This document shows positions 8,228 through 17,956 of a stretch of DNA of 64,000 bases, piece after piece (the first letter of the stretch is position 1; every line of letters starts with the position of its first letter). Where the stretch lies: contig JAABRM010000004.1 in assembly GCA_011390955.1 (NCBI GenBank), positions 124,001-188,000 on the forward strand, read 5' to 3'. The notes beneath the pieces are model-generated. The model worked only from the letters and a program-made list of their open reading frames with translations. It did no database searches and was not told where the DNA came from. Source of the DNA: Oscillatoriales cyanobacterium. Lineage in GTDB: Bacteria; Cyanobacteriota; Cyanobacteriia; Cyanobacteriales; Laspinemataceae. The position numbers were made by a program, and so were the translations under genes.

Positions 8228-11023
8228 TTAGTTAGATTGCAACTGGGCACTTAAAATTTGGCCAATGCGGGCATGAGTTTCTTGTAAATGAGCCACCGTT
8301 GCCAAGTCCAAATCATTTTGGCGCTTTTTCAGGGTGCTTTCTAAGGCTTTTTCTAGCTGATGCAAATTGTACCAAGCTAAGGTGCGGGCATCTTCCGGGA
8401 CTCGGGTTTGCCGCAAGACCATCGCCGATAAAAGATTTAAATGTTCCCGTTGCAACGATCGCCGGGTGGTAGAAATTTGGGTTAGTTGCTTAGGATCTTG
8501 GAGCACTTCTGTCCAAATTCCTTGCTTGAGGGTATCGAACAATTCGGGAATGGTCAAAGACTCGGCCCATGAGGTTTTCAGTTCCAGGTCACGCAGACGC
8601 ATTAAACGGGCAGGAGACAACAAGGAACTGAGGACGACTTGTTGCAGATACAGAATGCGATCGCCGATGGGATAATCCAAGGGAAAGACTAGGGTTCGAG
8701 TCCCCCAGTGAGACCAGCGTTGCGGGGCTAATTTATTCAGCAGTTCTGGGGAAAACTGAAAGGCATTTTCATCAAAAACATAAGACTGAATAACTTGCAG
8801 GGCTTCTCGTTGTTTTTCCACCGGAATAGGTTCAAAGGGCAAGCGACGGCCAACGCTTCCCGGTCGAATTCGTTGAAAAGACTGCCCCCCCACATATAGG
8901 GTAATATTTCTCACCTGACGGAGATAGTAAAAATAAAGACTATCAAAGCGATCGCGCACTTCAGTATAACTATCCCCACTAACTAAGTAGCGGCGATCCA
9001 AACGCTCCCATAAAGTGCGGGCATTTTCCAACTGCCATTGGGAATATTGCAACATATTGCTGCTTAAATCAAAGGCATTGGCGAATGGATCGAGAATATC
9101 AAAAGCATCCTCATCCGTAGAATAAGCTAACTCTGGTTCCACCGAAGATCGCTGGGCAATTTGTTCTAAGACCCGCCATTCCGCGTCTGGGGAAAATGCA
9201 TCTATCGGTTCATAACCATACTGAATCGCCCATTGATCGTAAGGCCCAACCACCTGAGAAAAATAGTCACCCTGTGCAATCCCAGGGGGGGCTAAATTAA
9301 CGGGCAAATAGTCCATCACTGATGATGCCAAACCTTTTTCCTGGGTAATGGTGCGATCGTTTAACTCTTCCGGGGTTAACATCGTACTGGCATGAAAATT
9401 ATGGCGCAGTCCCAGGGTATGCCCGACTTCATGGGCGGTCAAAAATCTTAAATATTGATGAATAAAATCTTCCATTTCCTGACTGCTGGGCAATACCTGA
9501 TTCACCATCGACAAAGACATGGCCGCGATCGCAAAATTTTGGGCTGATTCCATGCCATAACAGAGGTCATGTTTCCCCCGCAATTGAGAAAATAAGCCCC
9601 CAGCATTTGAGCCATTTTTAAATATAGCTTGACCGGGCGATAAATCAGCTAAATTATCAGAAAATTCTTGCCCCATACAGTTGGATAAATTGGCCAAATT
9701 GTTGAGTCCATCCGGTTGGCTGCTGGGACTTTCGATGTAGTTGCGATATTCTCCTTTCATAATTCTAATCACATTCGCATCCAAGATAATATCCGCATCT
9801 AAAATTTGTCCCGTCAGGGGGTTGACTCGTGATGGACCCAAACCCAAAAACCAAGGTTGAAATGAACTCGACCAGCGAATCGTGTTGTAGCGCACATCAG
9901 CGGGATCCCAGGTAGCATCGTCCGGCATTTGTTTGACCGCGATCGCATCTATAAAACCCGCTGCTTCAAAAGCTTTATTCCACATTAAAACCCCTTCCCG
10001 AATTGCCTCGCGATATTCCAGAGGCACCGTATTTTCGATCCAGAAAACAATCGGTTCTTTCGGCGGAGATAAGGGGGCATTCGGGTCTTGTTTTTCCAAA
10101 TGCCAGCGGTTAATATATCGGACAAAGGGTTCTTTTCTCTTTTCAGAAAAATCCCGATAAGCCGTCAAAAAATAACCGACTCTTTCGTCCGCTAACCGAG
10201 GTTGATAACCATTGTTCATCGGCATTTCTGAGAAACTATACCGCACTCGCAGGGTCAAGCCCCGGCTATCCGGCAGACTGGGAATAGAGACTAAAGGATT
10301 ATCACTTTTAAAGCCATAAACCGACTCAATTTCTAAGTTTAAAGGAAAAGCTTTGGTTTCGCCAAAATAAGACTGATTGTTATCTTTTTTATAGCTAGGA
10401 TCTAATAATATTGGTAAATAATCACTCAGTTGACTCAGATCCTTTTCCGTCATTAGCATTTCGTTCAGGCTAATTAACAGAGTTTGTCGGGTGGGATGAA
10501 TACTTTTAATCGGCAGCGAGTACAGCACCGAGTCACTAAAAGAAGTATCCAGCGATCGCTGCAAGGGGTCGCCCACTTCCGTCCTAAAGTTGACATTTTT
10601 CACCACAAAATGTACCCGATTTTGGACTTGCTGGAAATAAAACATGATATCTTGCAACGGCATCCCTCTTAACAGAGGCGCTTGGCCAATTCCTGAATTT
10701 AAGGTGATAATACAGAGAAAATTTTGATTCAGTTGCTCTGGCTTAACTTCTAAGTAAATTTGTGAAGAATCTTTTTTTCTATAGAGATTGAATAAACCCT
10801 CTACTTTTTCCGTATTTTTAATTACTTCATCAAAAGGAAGTAGTGGTTCAGACCCGGCCAAGGTGGAGTCTGAATTAGCATTTACTGACGCGGGAGAGGC
10901 TTGATTTAATGAGGTTTGAGCGGTGACTGCCCCAGCCCAAATTGCCGCCAAACCCAAACTAAGCCCTAAGCATAACAAGGACTTGAAAGGGTTGATATTT
11001 TTTTGGTTTCTTTGCTTGTTCAT
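8228..11023 (-). CDS. Large secreted zinc-dependent metalloprotease (DUF5117/DUF4953-type metzincin)
   Basis: 931 residues. An N-terminal signal segment (LLCLGLSLGLAAIWAGAVTAQ) marks export. Around residue 530 lies HEVGHTLGLRHN, the HExGHxxGxxH zinc signature of metzincins, followed by a Met-turn candidate (SSVMDYLPVN). The region before it (EKVEGLFNLYRKKDSSQIYLEV) matches the DUF5118/5117 N-terminus of this family. Length is typical (about 800-950). Function is probably periplasmic or extracellular protein degradation; substrates are unknown. The start is chosen at the first Met before the signal peptide. An 8-base-type repeat precedes the stop region. Confidence 0.9.
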   Translation of the reverse strand: MNKQRNQKNINPFKSLLCLGLSLGLAAIWAGAVTAQTSLNQASPASVNANSDSTLAGSEPLLPFDEVIKNTEKVEGLFNLYRKKDSSQIYLEVKPEQLNQNFLCIITLNSGIGQAPLLRGMPLQDIMFYFQQVQNRVHFVVKNVNFRTEVGDPLQRSLDTSFSDSVLYSLPIKSIHPTRQTLLISLNEMLMTEKDLSQLSDYLPILLDPSYKKDNNQSYFGETKAFPLNLEIESVYGFKSDNPLVSIPSLPDSRGLTLRVRYSFSEMPMNNGYQPRLADERVGYFLTAYRDFSEKRKEPFVRYINRWHLEKQDPNAPLSPPKEPIVFWIENTVPLEYREAIREGVLMWNKAFEAAGFIDAIAVKQMPDDATWDPADVRYNTIRWSSSFQPWFLGLGPSRVNPLTGQILDADIILDANVIRIMKGEYRNYIESPSSQPDGLNNLANLSNCMGQEFSDNLADLSPGQAIFKNGSNAGGLFSQLRGKHDLCYGMESAQNFAIAAMSLSMVNQVLPSSQEMEDFIHQYLRFLTAHEVGHTLGLRHNFHASTMLTPEELNDRTITQEKGLASSVMDYLPVNLAPPGIAQGDYFSQVVGPYDQWAIQYGYEPIDAFSPDAEWRVLEQIAQRSSVEPELAYSTDEDAFDILDPFANAFDLSSNMLQYSQWQLENARTLWERLDRRYLVSGDSYTEVRDRFDSLYFYYLRQVRNITLYVGGQSFQRIRPGSVGRRLPFEPIPVEKQREALQVIQSYVFDENAFQFSPELLNKLAPQRWSHWGTRTLVFPLDYPIGDRILYLQQVVLSSLLSPARLMRLRDLELKTSWAESLTIPELFDTLKQGIWTEVLQDPKQLTQISTTRRSLQREHLNLLSAMVLRQTRVPEDARTLAWYNLHQLEKALESTLKKRQNDLDLATVAHLQETHARIGQILSAQLQSN

Positions 11024-11175
11024 GGGTTTCTATCAGGCCAGCTACGCCAAATAATCTAAGATTAATTTTGCGAGAAATATCACACATAGAAACACCCTGA
11101 AATAAAAATAGATGAACGGTCATCCCTTTAACCCTGAGCCGTTAAACTCAGAATTTTTTAGACAGTTATCGTCTT

Positions 11176-11320
11176 ATACCAAATACGGTTGTCAAAACCC
11201 GTCTATAAAGCCATCTGTCATTCCCGCCGATGGCGGCCTTCGCGGGGGTAAACTCCTGCGGGAATCCACAAGCGTTTTAGGTGACGATCGTAGTCAGTCT
11301 ATTACAACCGGATTTGGTAT
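11176..11320. mobile_element. MITE-like element, family A, copy 1 (145 bp)
   Basis: Terminal inverted repeats: ATACCAAATACGGTT on the left and AACCGGATTTGGTAT on the right. The interior shares AAGCCATCTGTCATTCCCGC and GGAATCCACAAGCGTTTTAG with copy 2 at 37036-37173 in inverse orientation. A CGATGGCGGC decamer is nested at 11228-11237. Flanking TA dinucleotides fit an IS630/Tc1-type target, which is inference. Confidence 0.65.
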
Positions 11321-12191
11321 TATTTTTTAACTGAAAAAACGATTTACTTGATTGGAAAATATAGTAGATACCCGGCTTTGCGGAAAATTTGGGGTTCTCC
11401 AAATGTCGGTTAGCTGGTAATTTTTCCGTCAGAAGATCCCCTTTCCTTTGTTTATATTTTATCTTAAGCATTCAAAAGTCTGCCGGGAACTTCAGGATAA
11501 ATCCGCAGGAATTTATTTTTTTCAGAGAAAAATTTTCACAAAGAACTGTAGAGACTGATGGGTCTTCGGGATATTGCTCCGTAACGCGATCGCTGTCCGT
11601 AGGGGCAATTCCTTTGGCGCGGTGGTTGCCCCACCTTGGGTATTTGCTGTCACCCTGCGGAACCTTCACCCCCTTGCCCTTAGTTAGCCAAGTTATTAAA
11701 AAAAATCTTAAAAAAAAACTCGTGGCCAGCCTCCAATTGTAGGGTGGGCAAAATTCCACCATCATATATGGTAGGGTGGGTAATTTTTTTGCCCACCCTA
11801 CGAATGTTAGTATTATTAAAAAAAATCGTGGCCAGCCTCCAATTGTAGGGTGGGCAAAATACCACCATCATATATGGTAGGGTGGGTAATTTTTTTGCCC
11901 ACCCTACGAATGTTAGGGGCTTGCCCCTAGTTAGCCAAGCGATCAAAAAATTATCTAAAAATCATCAAAAAAATTATCAAAAAAATTATCAAAAAATCAT
12001 CAAAAAAATCATAAAAAAACCGCTCCCTAAATTTCCGGGATGGTTTCGTCAAAATACAATTAACCGCTCACTTTCGCTGATGGGTCAGTGAGTCGATCTA
12101 TTTAACAAAAAGAAATTATCCAGAATATTGGGGTAATTCTGGATATTTAGTTTGACATCTTTGAGGGATTTCATCATTAAAGTTCTAAATA
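11321..12191. repeat. Repeat-rich non-coding gap: tandem 106-bp hairpin units and an A-rich run
   Basis: 11321-11720 shows no gene. 11721-11826 and 11827-11917 are two tandem copies (period 106) of GTGGCCAGCCTCCAATTGT plus the 77-bp hairpin repeat seen at 7892-7970. 11941-12025 is a run of ATCAAAAAAATT-type units on the + strand. The open frames here are repeats read through, not genes. Confidence 0.7.
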
Positions 12192-13235
12192 TCATCGAGA
12201 CTGCTGACTTGCTTTCCAGGTGGTATAGCTGAGGATTCCCGTAGCCCCTAGAGCGAACCCCATCCCCGTGGGAACTCCGGCAACTGCGATCGCCAAACTG
12301 CCCACCCAAAGAGTTAAGGAGTAAATAAACAACACCGTTAATCGGTGAGATAACCCCGCGTCCAGTAAGCGATGGTGCAAATGACGTTTATCGGCCACAA
12401 ACGGTGATTTACCATTGCGTAAGCGGTCAAAAATCACCGCTGACATATCTAAAATTGGCACGGCCAAAATCAGATAAGGCAAAATCACTGCGGTTACAGC
12501 CGTAGTTTTCACCAACCCAATCACTCCAACTCCAGCTAAGGTAAAGCCCAGATAATAAGAACCGCCATCCCCCATAAAAATTTGCGCCGGATTGAAGTTA
12601 TAGCGTAAAAATGCTAGGGTCGCACCGGCTAAAGCCGCAGCAATTAACGCCGCTGCCGGTTGATTCATGGATAGGCTGACGATCATCATCACCATTGCCG
12701 CAATGCTACAGACCCCCGCAGCCAAACCATCCAAGCCATCAATCCAGTTAATCGCATTGGTTAAACCCACTAACCACAAAATCGTGATGGGAAAACTAAT
12801 CCACTCTGGTAAATTCACCAAGCCCACATAAGGAATGCTAACGAAGGCAATTTGAACCCCAACTTGCCAAGCAGCCCCGGCGACAATGGTTTGTAAGAAC
12901 AAACGCATAAAAGCCGATAACCCAAATAAGTCATCGGCCAAACCAATTAGGAAAAATAGTAACCCCCCGATGGTTACTCCCCAAATTTCATAGTCTTTTT
13001 CTGGAGGTAAAACCCCGAAACCACCAAGCCACCAAACGATTAATAGCGCCAATAAACTGCCCAAAAATATGGACACTCCGCCAAGGCGCACCATTGGTTT
13101 ACTGTGCAACTTACGGCCTCCTGGAAGGTCGAACCTTCCACTTTTGAGACCAATTTTTTTCACAATTGGGGTTGTCCAGAGGACAACCAGAGACGCAACT
13201 AAAAAGGCAACCAGGTGGTAAATCTGGTAAGGCAT
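12192..13235 (-). CDS. Polyprenyl-phosphate sugar-1-phosphate transferase (WecA/TagO/MraY-like, glycosyltransferase family 4)
   Basis: 347 residues, about ten membrane segments. Motifs: GGRKLHSKPMVRLGGVSIF near the N-terminus, GLADDLFGL (Asp-Asp, near residue 100), NAINWIDGLDGLAAG (about 165), FNPAQIFMGDGGSYYLGF and the cytoplasmic HLHHRLLDAGLSH loop. It transfers HexNAc-1-P from a UDP-sugar to a polyprenyl phosphate to start glycan synthesis. Because the HHR loop is of WecA/TagO type rather than MraY type, I expect an O-antigen or exopolysaccharide primer. Stands alone. Confidence 0.92.
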   Translation of the reverse strand: MPYQIYHLVAFLVASLVVLWTTPIVKKIGLKSGRFDLPGGRKLHSKPMVRLGGVSIFLGSLLALLIVWWLGGFGVLPPEKDYEIWGVTIGGLLFFLIGLADDLFGLSAFMRLFLQTIVAGAAWQVGVQIAFVSIPYVGLVNLPEWISFPITILWLVGLTNAINWIDGLDGLAAGVCSIAAMVMMIVSLSMNQPAAALIAAALAGATLAFLRYNFNPAQIFMGDGGSYYLGFTLAGVGVIGLVKTTAVTAVILPYLILAVPILDMSAVIFDRLRNGKSPFVADKRHLHHRLLDAGLSHRLTVLFIYSLTLWVGSLAIAVAGVPTGMGFALGATGILSYTTWKASQQSR

Positions 13236-13370
13236 ATCAAAAGTAGTTAGGGTACAAATGTCAAACGTCTTATTTTAACGTTTACCTACAATTACTATAT
13301 TTTAGACAATACTCCGCAAATAAACTTAAATTTATTTTTTCTCGAAGTTATGCTTTAAATAATTAACGTT

Positions 13371-13640
13371 ATTTGTTATTTGTTATTTGTTATTTGTTGG
13401 TTGTTGGTTGTTATTTGTTGGTTGTTGGTTGTTGTTTGTTGGTTGTTCTCCTCTGCTCCTCTGCTCCCCCGCTCCTCTGCTCCGGAAGCTCCCTGTTGTT
13501 GGTTGTTTGTTGGAAAGCTAGAGGTAGGGTGTGTTAGGCGCTGCTTTTATCCTGGGGATATCATCGATCGCTATTTTTCAGCGCCGTAACGCACCTTAGT
13601 TTGTTGTTTGTTGGTTGTTGGTTGTTGTTGGTTGGAAAGT
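13371..13640. repeat. Short tandem TTGGTTGT/TTATTTGT repeats with a CTCCTCTGCTCC block
   Basis: 13371-13450 and 13594-13634 are 7-8-base TTGTTGGTTGT-type runs; 13447-13483 is CTCCTCTGCTCC-type sequence, the same minisatellite as 56038-56205. Same repeat class as 3697-3798 and 63341-63378. No coding function. Confidence 0.7.
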
Positions 13641-13822
13641 TGCTTGCGAGAGAAGCACTTTTTATCGGAGAAACCGATATCAACCGATGCATCCCCCTAA
13701 GTCCCCATGATTAAGGGGGACTTCGGGGGATATTCTAGAGCGATCGCTGATGTATCTTTAACCTCAAAATCCTGGACTTATGCTAAAGCCGTTGCACGAA
13801 ACTGTAGAAAATTGGTTCTACT

Positions 13823-13945
13823 TTAACTACTCCGAAGAATAGAGAGTTCGCTTCCTGCTTCAACCAAAACTGTCGGCAGCACTCTGTCCACAGGCTTAAA
13901 ATCGGACGCAACTCGCCCTATATCGAATCAGACTCCTACATCAAA
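13823..13945 (-). pseudogene. Decayed C-terminal end of an IS605-family TnpB
   Basis: Read on the minus strand to a TAA at 13823-13825, the frame gives IGRVASDFKPVDRVLPTVL followed by VEAGSELSILRSS, very like the variable tails of cyanobacterial TnpB proteins ('P-VD...PTVLVEAGS'). An in-frame stop lies just upstream, and the RuvC and zinc-ribbon parts are absent, so it is a remnant. The remaining 13641-13822 and 13946-14146 hold a GGGGGACTTCGGGGGA-type hairpin and nothing else recognisable. Confidence 0.4.
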
Positions 13946-14146
13946 AAACTTTGGAGTCAATGGATTTGACAGCAAAGCTACTCTACTCCATTATTTTCAG
14001 GAAGTTTAAAATTGGTGGATATACCCAATTGCCTTGTTACAGGTCTCCCAAAGCGAGAAGAGTTTTGTTCCGGATGTCAAGCCGTTAAATTTTTAAGCTT
14101 GGTTTTTGCTTGTAAACCATTCTATAACATTTTCTACAGTTTATGG

Positions 14147-15448
14147 TTAACGGTAATCAACCCCCACGGGAATTTTTAGGTGAGGATACAGGGGGAAGCG
14201 ATCGCACAACTCAGTCACCCGACGACGACAATCAGCGGCCACGGATCCATCTTCGGGATTTTGCAGGCGATCGGCAATAATATTGGCAATCTCCTTAAAC
14301 TCTTCCGGTCCCATGCCGCGACTGGTGACAGCAGGAGAACCCAAGCGCAGACCACTGGTGACAAACGGAGATTCTGGGTCAAACGGCACCGTATTCTTAT
14401 TGGCGGTAATATTCACTTCGCCCAACAGCTTATCCGCTTGTTTGCCGGTCATGCCAATACTGCGTAAATCCACCAGCATCACATGATTATCCGTACCACC
14501 GGACACCATCTTCAAGCCGCGATCGCTCAATTGATGAGCCAATGCCCGGGCATTCGCAATCACCTGACTGGAATAAATGCTAAATTCTGGTTTCAGGGCT
14601 TCGCCAAATGCCACCGCTTTAGCCGCAATCACGTGCTCTAATGGACCACCCTGACTGCCGGGGAAAACCGCCTTATCCAATTTCTTACCCAATTCCACAT
14701 CATTACTGAGGATTAAACCACCACGAGGGCCGCGCAGGGTTTTGTGGGTCGTCGTCGTCACCACATGACAATGGGGCACCGGGTTGGGGTGATGACCTGT
14801 AGCCACCAAACCAGCGATATGAGCCATATCTGCCAACAAATAAGCCCCCACTTCATCTGCCACTTGGCGGAACTTGGCAAAATCAATGATCCGAGGATAA
14901 GCAGAATAGCCACAAATGATCAACTTTGGCTGATGTTCCTTCGCGATCGCCAAAATTTGGTCAAAATCCAACTGTTCTGTCTCTGGGGACACCCCGTATT
15001 GCTTAACCTTAAACCACTTACCGGACACATTCACCGGGGAACCGTGGGTTAAATGACCTCCGTGGGACAGATCCATCCCCATAATCGTGTCACCGGGTTC
15101 CAACAGCGCCAAAAACACCGCAAAATTTGCCTGGGCGCCAGAGTGGGGCTGCACGTTTGCCCATGCCGCGCCAAATAGCTGCTTTGCCCGGTCAATGGCT
15201 AACTGCTCAATTTGGTCGATATACTCGCAACCGCCGTAATAGCGTTTTTTCGGCAAGCCTTCCGCATACTTATTGGTTAAGACTGACCCTTGGGCGGCCA
15301 TCACTGCTGGAGAAGTAAAATTTTCACTGGCAATTAGTTCCAAGTGAGTTTGTTGGCGGTGCAGTTCTTGCTGAATCAAACCGGCAACAGCGGGATCGGT
15401 CATGGCTAGGAAATCTAAGTTAGTCTGAGTCACCGAATCATTCCTCAT
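14147..15448 (-). CDS. glyA: Serine hydroxymethyltransferase
   Basis: 433 residues, full length. [19 protein letters not shown], then [20 protein letters not shown] and [16 protein letters not shown], in which the Lys of THK (about residue 236) carries pyridoxal phosphate. It interconverts serine and glycine with tetrahydrofolate, feeding one-carbon metabolism and, in cyanobacteria, photorespiratory glycine use. The start is the Met of [14 protein letters not shown]. Upstream 15449-15683 shows no gene. Confidence 0.97.
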   Translation of the reverse strand: MRNDSVTQTNLDFLAMTDPAVAGLIQQELHRQQTHLELIASENFTSPAVMAAQGSVLTNKYAEGLPKKRYYGGCEYIDQIEQLAIDRAKQLFGAAWANVQPHSGAQANFAVFLALLEPGDTIMGMDLSHGGHLTHGSPVNVSGKWFKVKQYGVSPETEQLDFDQILAIAKEHQPKLIICGYSAYPRIIDFAKFRQVADEVGAYLLADMAHIAGLVATGHHPNPVPHCHVVTTTTHKTLRGPRGGLILSNDVELGKKLDKAVFPGSQGGPLEHVIAAKAVAFGEALKPEFSIYSSQVIANARALAHQLSDRGLKMVSGGTDNHVMLVDLRSIGMTGKQADKLLGEVNITANKNTVPFDPESPFVTSGLRLGSPAVTSRGMGPEEFKEIANIIADRLQNPEDGSVAADCRRRVTELCDRFPLYPHLKIPVGVDYR

Positions 15449-15683
15449 CTAGAAATTAATTATTGTAGTAGGTTGGGTTGAGGCAAGTTCACCAACCAAT
15501 CAGGATCGTCGGCATGATGACAAATTTAAGGGGACGCTTGCGGCAAGAGCGAACCAAAATGAAGCAAAAGATACGACATCCGGGGTTTAATTTACATTAA
15601 GCTATGTTTCAAATTGCCCGATATTCCCTGGGGTTTGACCTAAAATATATGTATGGTCATAAGGGATCAACTGGAGGTGTGCA

Positions 15684-15881
15684 ATGCTGGTCATTGTGAT
15701 GGACGATCGGATCCTAAGTCCGCAAGCCATTTGTCAAAACTGCTTACTTGCCGATCGCACAGGACAACCTCGCTGGCGACATGGACAACTTAGCTGTGGT
15801 CATGCAGTGAGAAACTTTGCCGAGGGCAAACCCACCCAATATGAATGCGAGATGGGCTTTCGCATCAGCAATATTGATTAA
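15684..15881 (+). CDS. Small conserved-looking Cys-rich protein (65 residues)
   Basis: Preceded by AGGTGTGCA upstream of the ATG; the start could also be the Met at 15699 (MDDRILSPQAICQNC). Cys pattern: CQNC at 18-21, C38 in SCGHAV and C55. The CxxC plus CGH arrangement could bind zinc, which is inference. The family is unknown to me. A typical promoter-free leader and a HIP1-like site precede it. Confidence 0.6.
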   Translation: MLVIVMDDRILSPQAICQNCLLADRTGQPRWRHGQLSCGHAVRNFAEGKPTQYECEMGFRISNID

Positions 15882-16362
15882 TCGGAATTACGCATCAACC
15901 GTTGACGTAGGGTGGGCAACGCCCACCAAAACCCGATCGCTCAGATTGTAGTAGATTCTTGATTGAATAATTTCACTGAATCTTCAGATTAAAATAGCAT
16001 ATCCCACCCAATAAATCATTCCCTGCGATGATTAGGTCTTGACAAAAAACTGATTCAGGACGGATTCACGGTGGATTTTGCACTGCCATCACCGCCCTAT
16101 AAATAGACATATTGCTTTCATACTGATATCGATCCCCCCAACCCCCCTTAAAACCGCCATCGGCTTTTTGACTTGGGAAAGCACTCGTGTCTAATATCTC
16201 ACCCATGAGAAATCATCTTTGCACCGTTCTGTAACCTGGGTGATCTGATGCCCTGTCATCCCAGGAGATTAGGCAATTAGATTCTCAGTACGTTATCCTA
16301 AATCAGATGCTAGACCAATTTGAGCATCTGATTCTTGATTCACGAACCCAGGAGATCCGAAC
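15882..16362. other. Non-coding gap upstream of the first Tic20 gene
   Basis: Contains a GTGGGCAACGCCCACC palindrome (about 15907-15930) and, at 16133-16196, a dispersed repeat (ACCCCCCTTAAAACCGCCAT followed by AAAGCACTCGTGTCTAAT) that recurs at 48830-48888 beside the HD gene. A CCGCCATCGGC motif lies at 16154-16164. A TTGACA hexamer near 16037 could be a promoter element. No gene seen. Confidence 0.5.
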
Positions 16363-16875
16363 ATGACTTGGCGCGGTTCCACCACTACCGGCGATCGCCT
16401 ATTGGCTTGCTTGCCCTATATTTTACCCTTAGTTAGTGTTTTAGGTTTTGGCTCTTATTTATTCGCCACTTTCCCCGTATTAATGGCTTTGCTGATTCCT
16501 TTTTTCCCTTTCATATTGTTATATTTTAATATTGTAGGCACTATTCCTTATGGAGAGTTAATTCTTTTCTTTGCCCTATTTTTATTGGTAGTGAGAAACT
16601 ACAAAATTAAGCATTTTATCCGCTACAATACGATGCAGTCGCTCTTATTATCAATCTTTCTCAGCTTATGCCATTGGACTTTGGAACTGCTAGGCTTTCC
16701 CCTGGCAGTTATTCCCGGTAGTAGCGTCACTTCAAATTTATTGATTAATATCATTAATACCACCATTTTCTTGGGAATATTCGGAGCAATTGGGTATTCT
16801 ATAGTTCAAACAATTAGAGGAAAATATGCGGAAATACCCGTTGTTTCCGAGGCCGCTTATACGCAAATTCGTTGA
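16363..16875 (+). CDS. Tic20-family membrane protein, paralogue 1
   Basis: 170 residues, four hydrophobic segments. Core motif FFALFLLVVRNYKIKHFIRYNTMQSLLLSI is the family hallmark (VRN, HFIRxNTMQ). The N-terminal DRLLACLPYILPLVSVLGFG matches Tic20 helix 1. In chloroplasts Tic20 is part of the inner-envelope import channel; the cyanobacterial role is unknown. The ribosome site AGGAGA is 8 bases from ATG. A second paralogue is at 17296-17772 with a small membrane protein between them. Confidence 0.9.
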   Translation: MTWRGSTTTGDRLLACLPYILPLVSVLGFGSYLFATFPVLMALLIPFFPFILLYFNIVGTIPYGELILFFALFLLVVRNYKIKHFIRYNTMQSLLLSIFLSLCHWTLELLGFPLAVIPGSSVTSNLLINIINTTIFLGIFGAIGYSIVQTIRGKYAEIPVVSEAAYTQIR

Positions 16876-16937
16876 TTTTTGAACAAATAATCGAAAATTA
16901 ATTCCATTTTCAACTATGATTATATGGAGGATAAAAA

Positions 16938-17126
16938 ATGTGTCCACTGTGTTATTTGCTGAGTTTATTAATGATTTTTGGCACTTATTTAAAAATCGAT
17001 GCTTTCTGGAATAGCGAACAAGTACATCAAGTGAGACGGTGGTTTGGCGATCGCGGCGCGAGTATTTTTTATTATTCCATTGGCGGGGCAATTCTGGCCT
17101 TTGGCTTATTTGTCTCTACGCAATAA
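16938..17126 (+). CDS. Small two-helix membrane protein (62 residues) between Tic20 paralogues
   Basis: TATGGAGGATAAAAAATG gives a strong ribosome site, 7 bases spacing, supporting a real gene. Two hydrophobic stretches (CYLLSLLMIFGTYLKI and FYYSIGGAILAFGLFV) flank a charged middle (HQVRRWFGDRGAS). The RWFGxRGA pattern recalls Imm17-type small membrane proteins, but I cannot assign a family. Confidence 0.6.
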   Translation: MCPLCYLLSLLMIFGTYLKIDAFWNSEQVHQVRRWFGDRGASIFYYSIGGAILAFGLFVSTQ

Positions 17127-17295
17127 AATGAATTTGTGCTAAATTGATTGCATATATCGTGGCATCACAAACGACAAAATCAGGGAAGCGATCGCCGGTT
17201 GGTTCTCCCCAGAAAACAATTTAATGCCGTGAATACGCTATCCTAAAATAATTAGTCAAATTAACCGTTTAAACCTAAAAAACAGGAGATTTCCG

Positions 17296-17772
17296 ATGAA
17301 TGGACGGGACACCGCCCCTGGTTTAGAGCGATTTTACGCCAGCCTGCTCTATCTGCTGCCTTTATTAGATGGCATCGTCTTTGGCGTTTTCTTATTCAAG
17401 CAAATTCCCCAATTACAACTGCTGTTTCTGCCGCTGCTACCACTGCTCCAGATTTATAACTCTTTCCCCTTTGCTGGACTGATTATTTTCTTTGCGCTCT
17501 TATTCGGAGTGGTGAGAAACGACAACATCAGTCATTTCATTCGGTTCAACACCATGCAAGCAATCTTATTAGACATCGTATTAATTTTATGTCGTCTAGT
17601 ATTACAGCTTGTGAAAACAGCCATCCCCGTTGAGTTGGTAGTGGAAACTTTTTACAACACTGTTTTCTTGGGAATTATTGCCGCAGTAGTCTATGCAGTG
17701 GTTCAGTCTGCCAGAGGAATTTATGCGGAAATTCCCGCCATTTCTGATGCGGTCAAAATGCAGGTGCGTTAA
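17296..17772 (+). CDS. Tic20-family membrane protein, paralogue 2
   Basis: 158 residues with the same architecture as the gene at 16363: RFYASLLYLLPLLDGIVFGV, then FFALLFGVVRNDNISHFIRF and FNTMQAILLDIVLIL, ending EIPAISDAVKMQVR versus EIPVVSEAAYTQIR in paralogue 1. This is a local tandem duplication. Ribosome site CAGGAGA 8 bases from ATG. The 3' side converges on the FAH gene, with a C6/G6 hairpin at 17902-17920 between. Confidence 0.9.
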   Translation: MNGRDTAPGLERFYASLLYLLPLLDGIVFGVFLFKQIPQLQLLFLPLLPLLQIYNSFPFAGLIIFFALLFGVVRNDNISHFIRFNTMQAILLDIVLILCRLVLQLVKTAIPVELVVETFYNTVFLGIIAAVVYAVVQSARGIYAEIPAISDAVKMQVR

Positions 17773-17901
17773 TCATTTTGGTTCCTCCTCACGCGATCGG
17801 CATCGTTAGTAGGGTAGGCTTTCCAGAAATCCCACCCTACCTTTTTCTGTTGAATAGTTAGTTGAATAATTATTAGACAATTCTGGCAAAATTCCAAAAA
17901 G

Positions 17902-17920
17902 CCCCCCTTTTTAAGGGGGG
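17902..17920. repeat. CCCCCCTTTTTAAGGGGGG hairpin repeat in a convergent gap
   Basis: A dispersed hairpin (again at 39698-39727) lying between two converging genes. It could terminate transcription from both sides, though the T-tract is inside the stem. Just before it, 17809-17841 has GTAGGGTAGG/CCCACCCTAC. Confidence 0.55.
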
Positions 17921-17956
17921 TTGGGGGGATCGATCTGTTATGCAAGCCAGAATTGT

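Noticed and set aside
11112-12091. Several open frames between the protease and the glycosyltransferase
   Set aside because: They run through MITE-like and hairpin repeats and lack ribosome sites.
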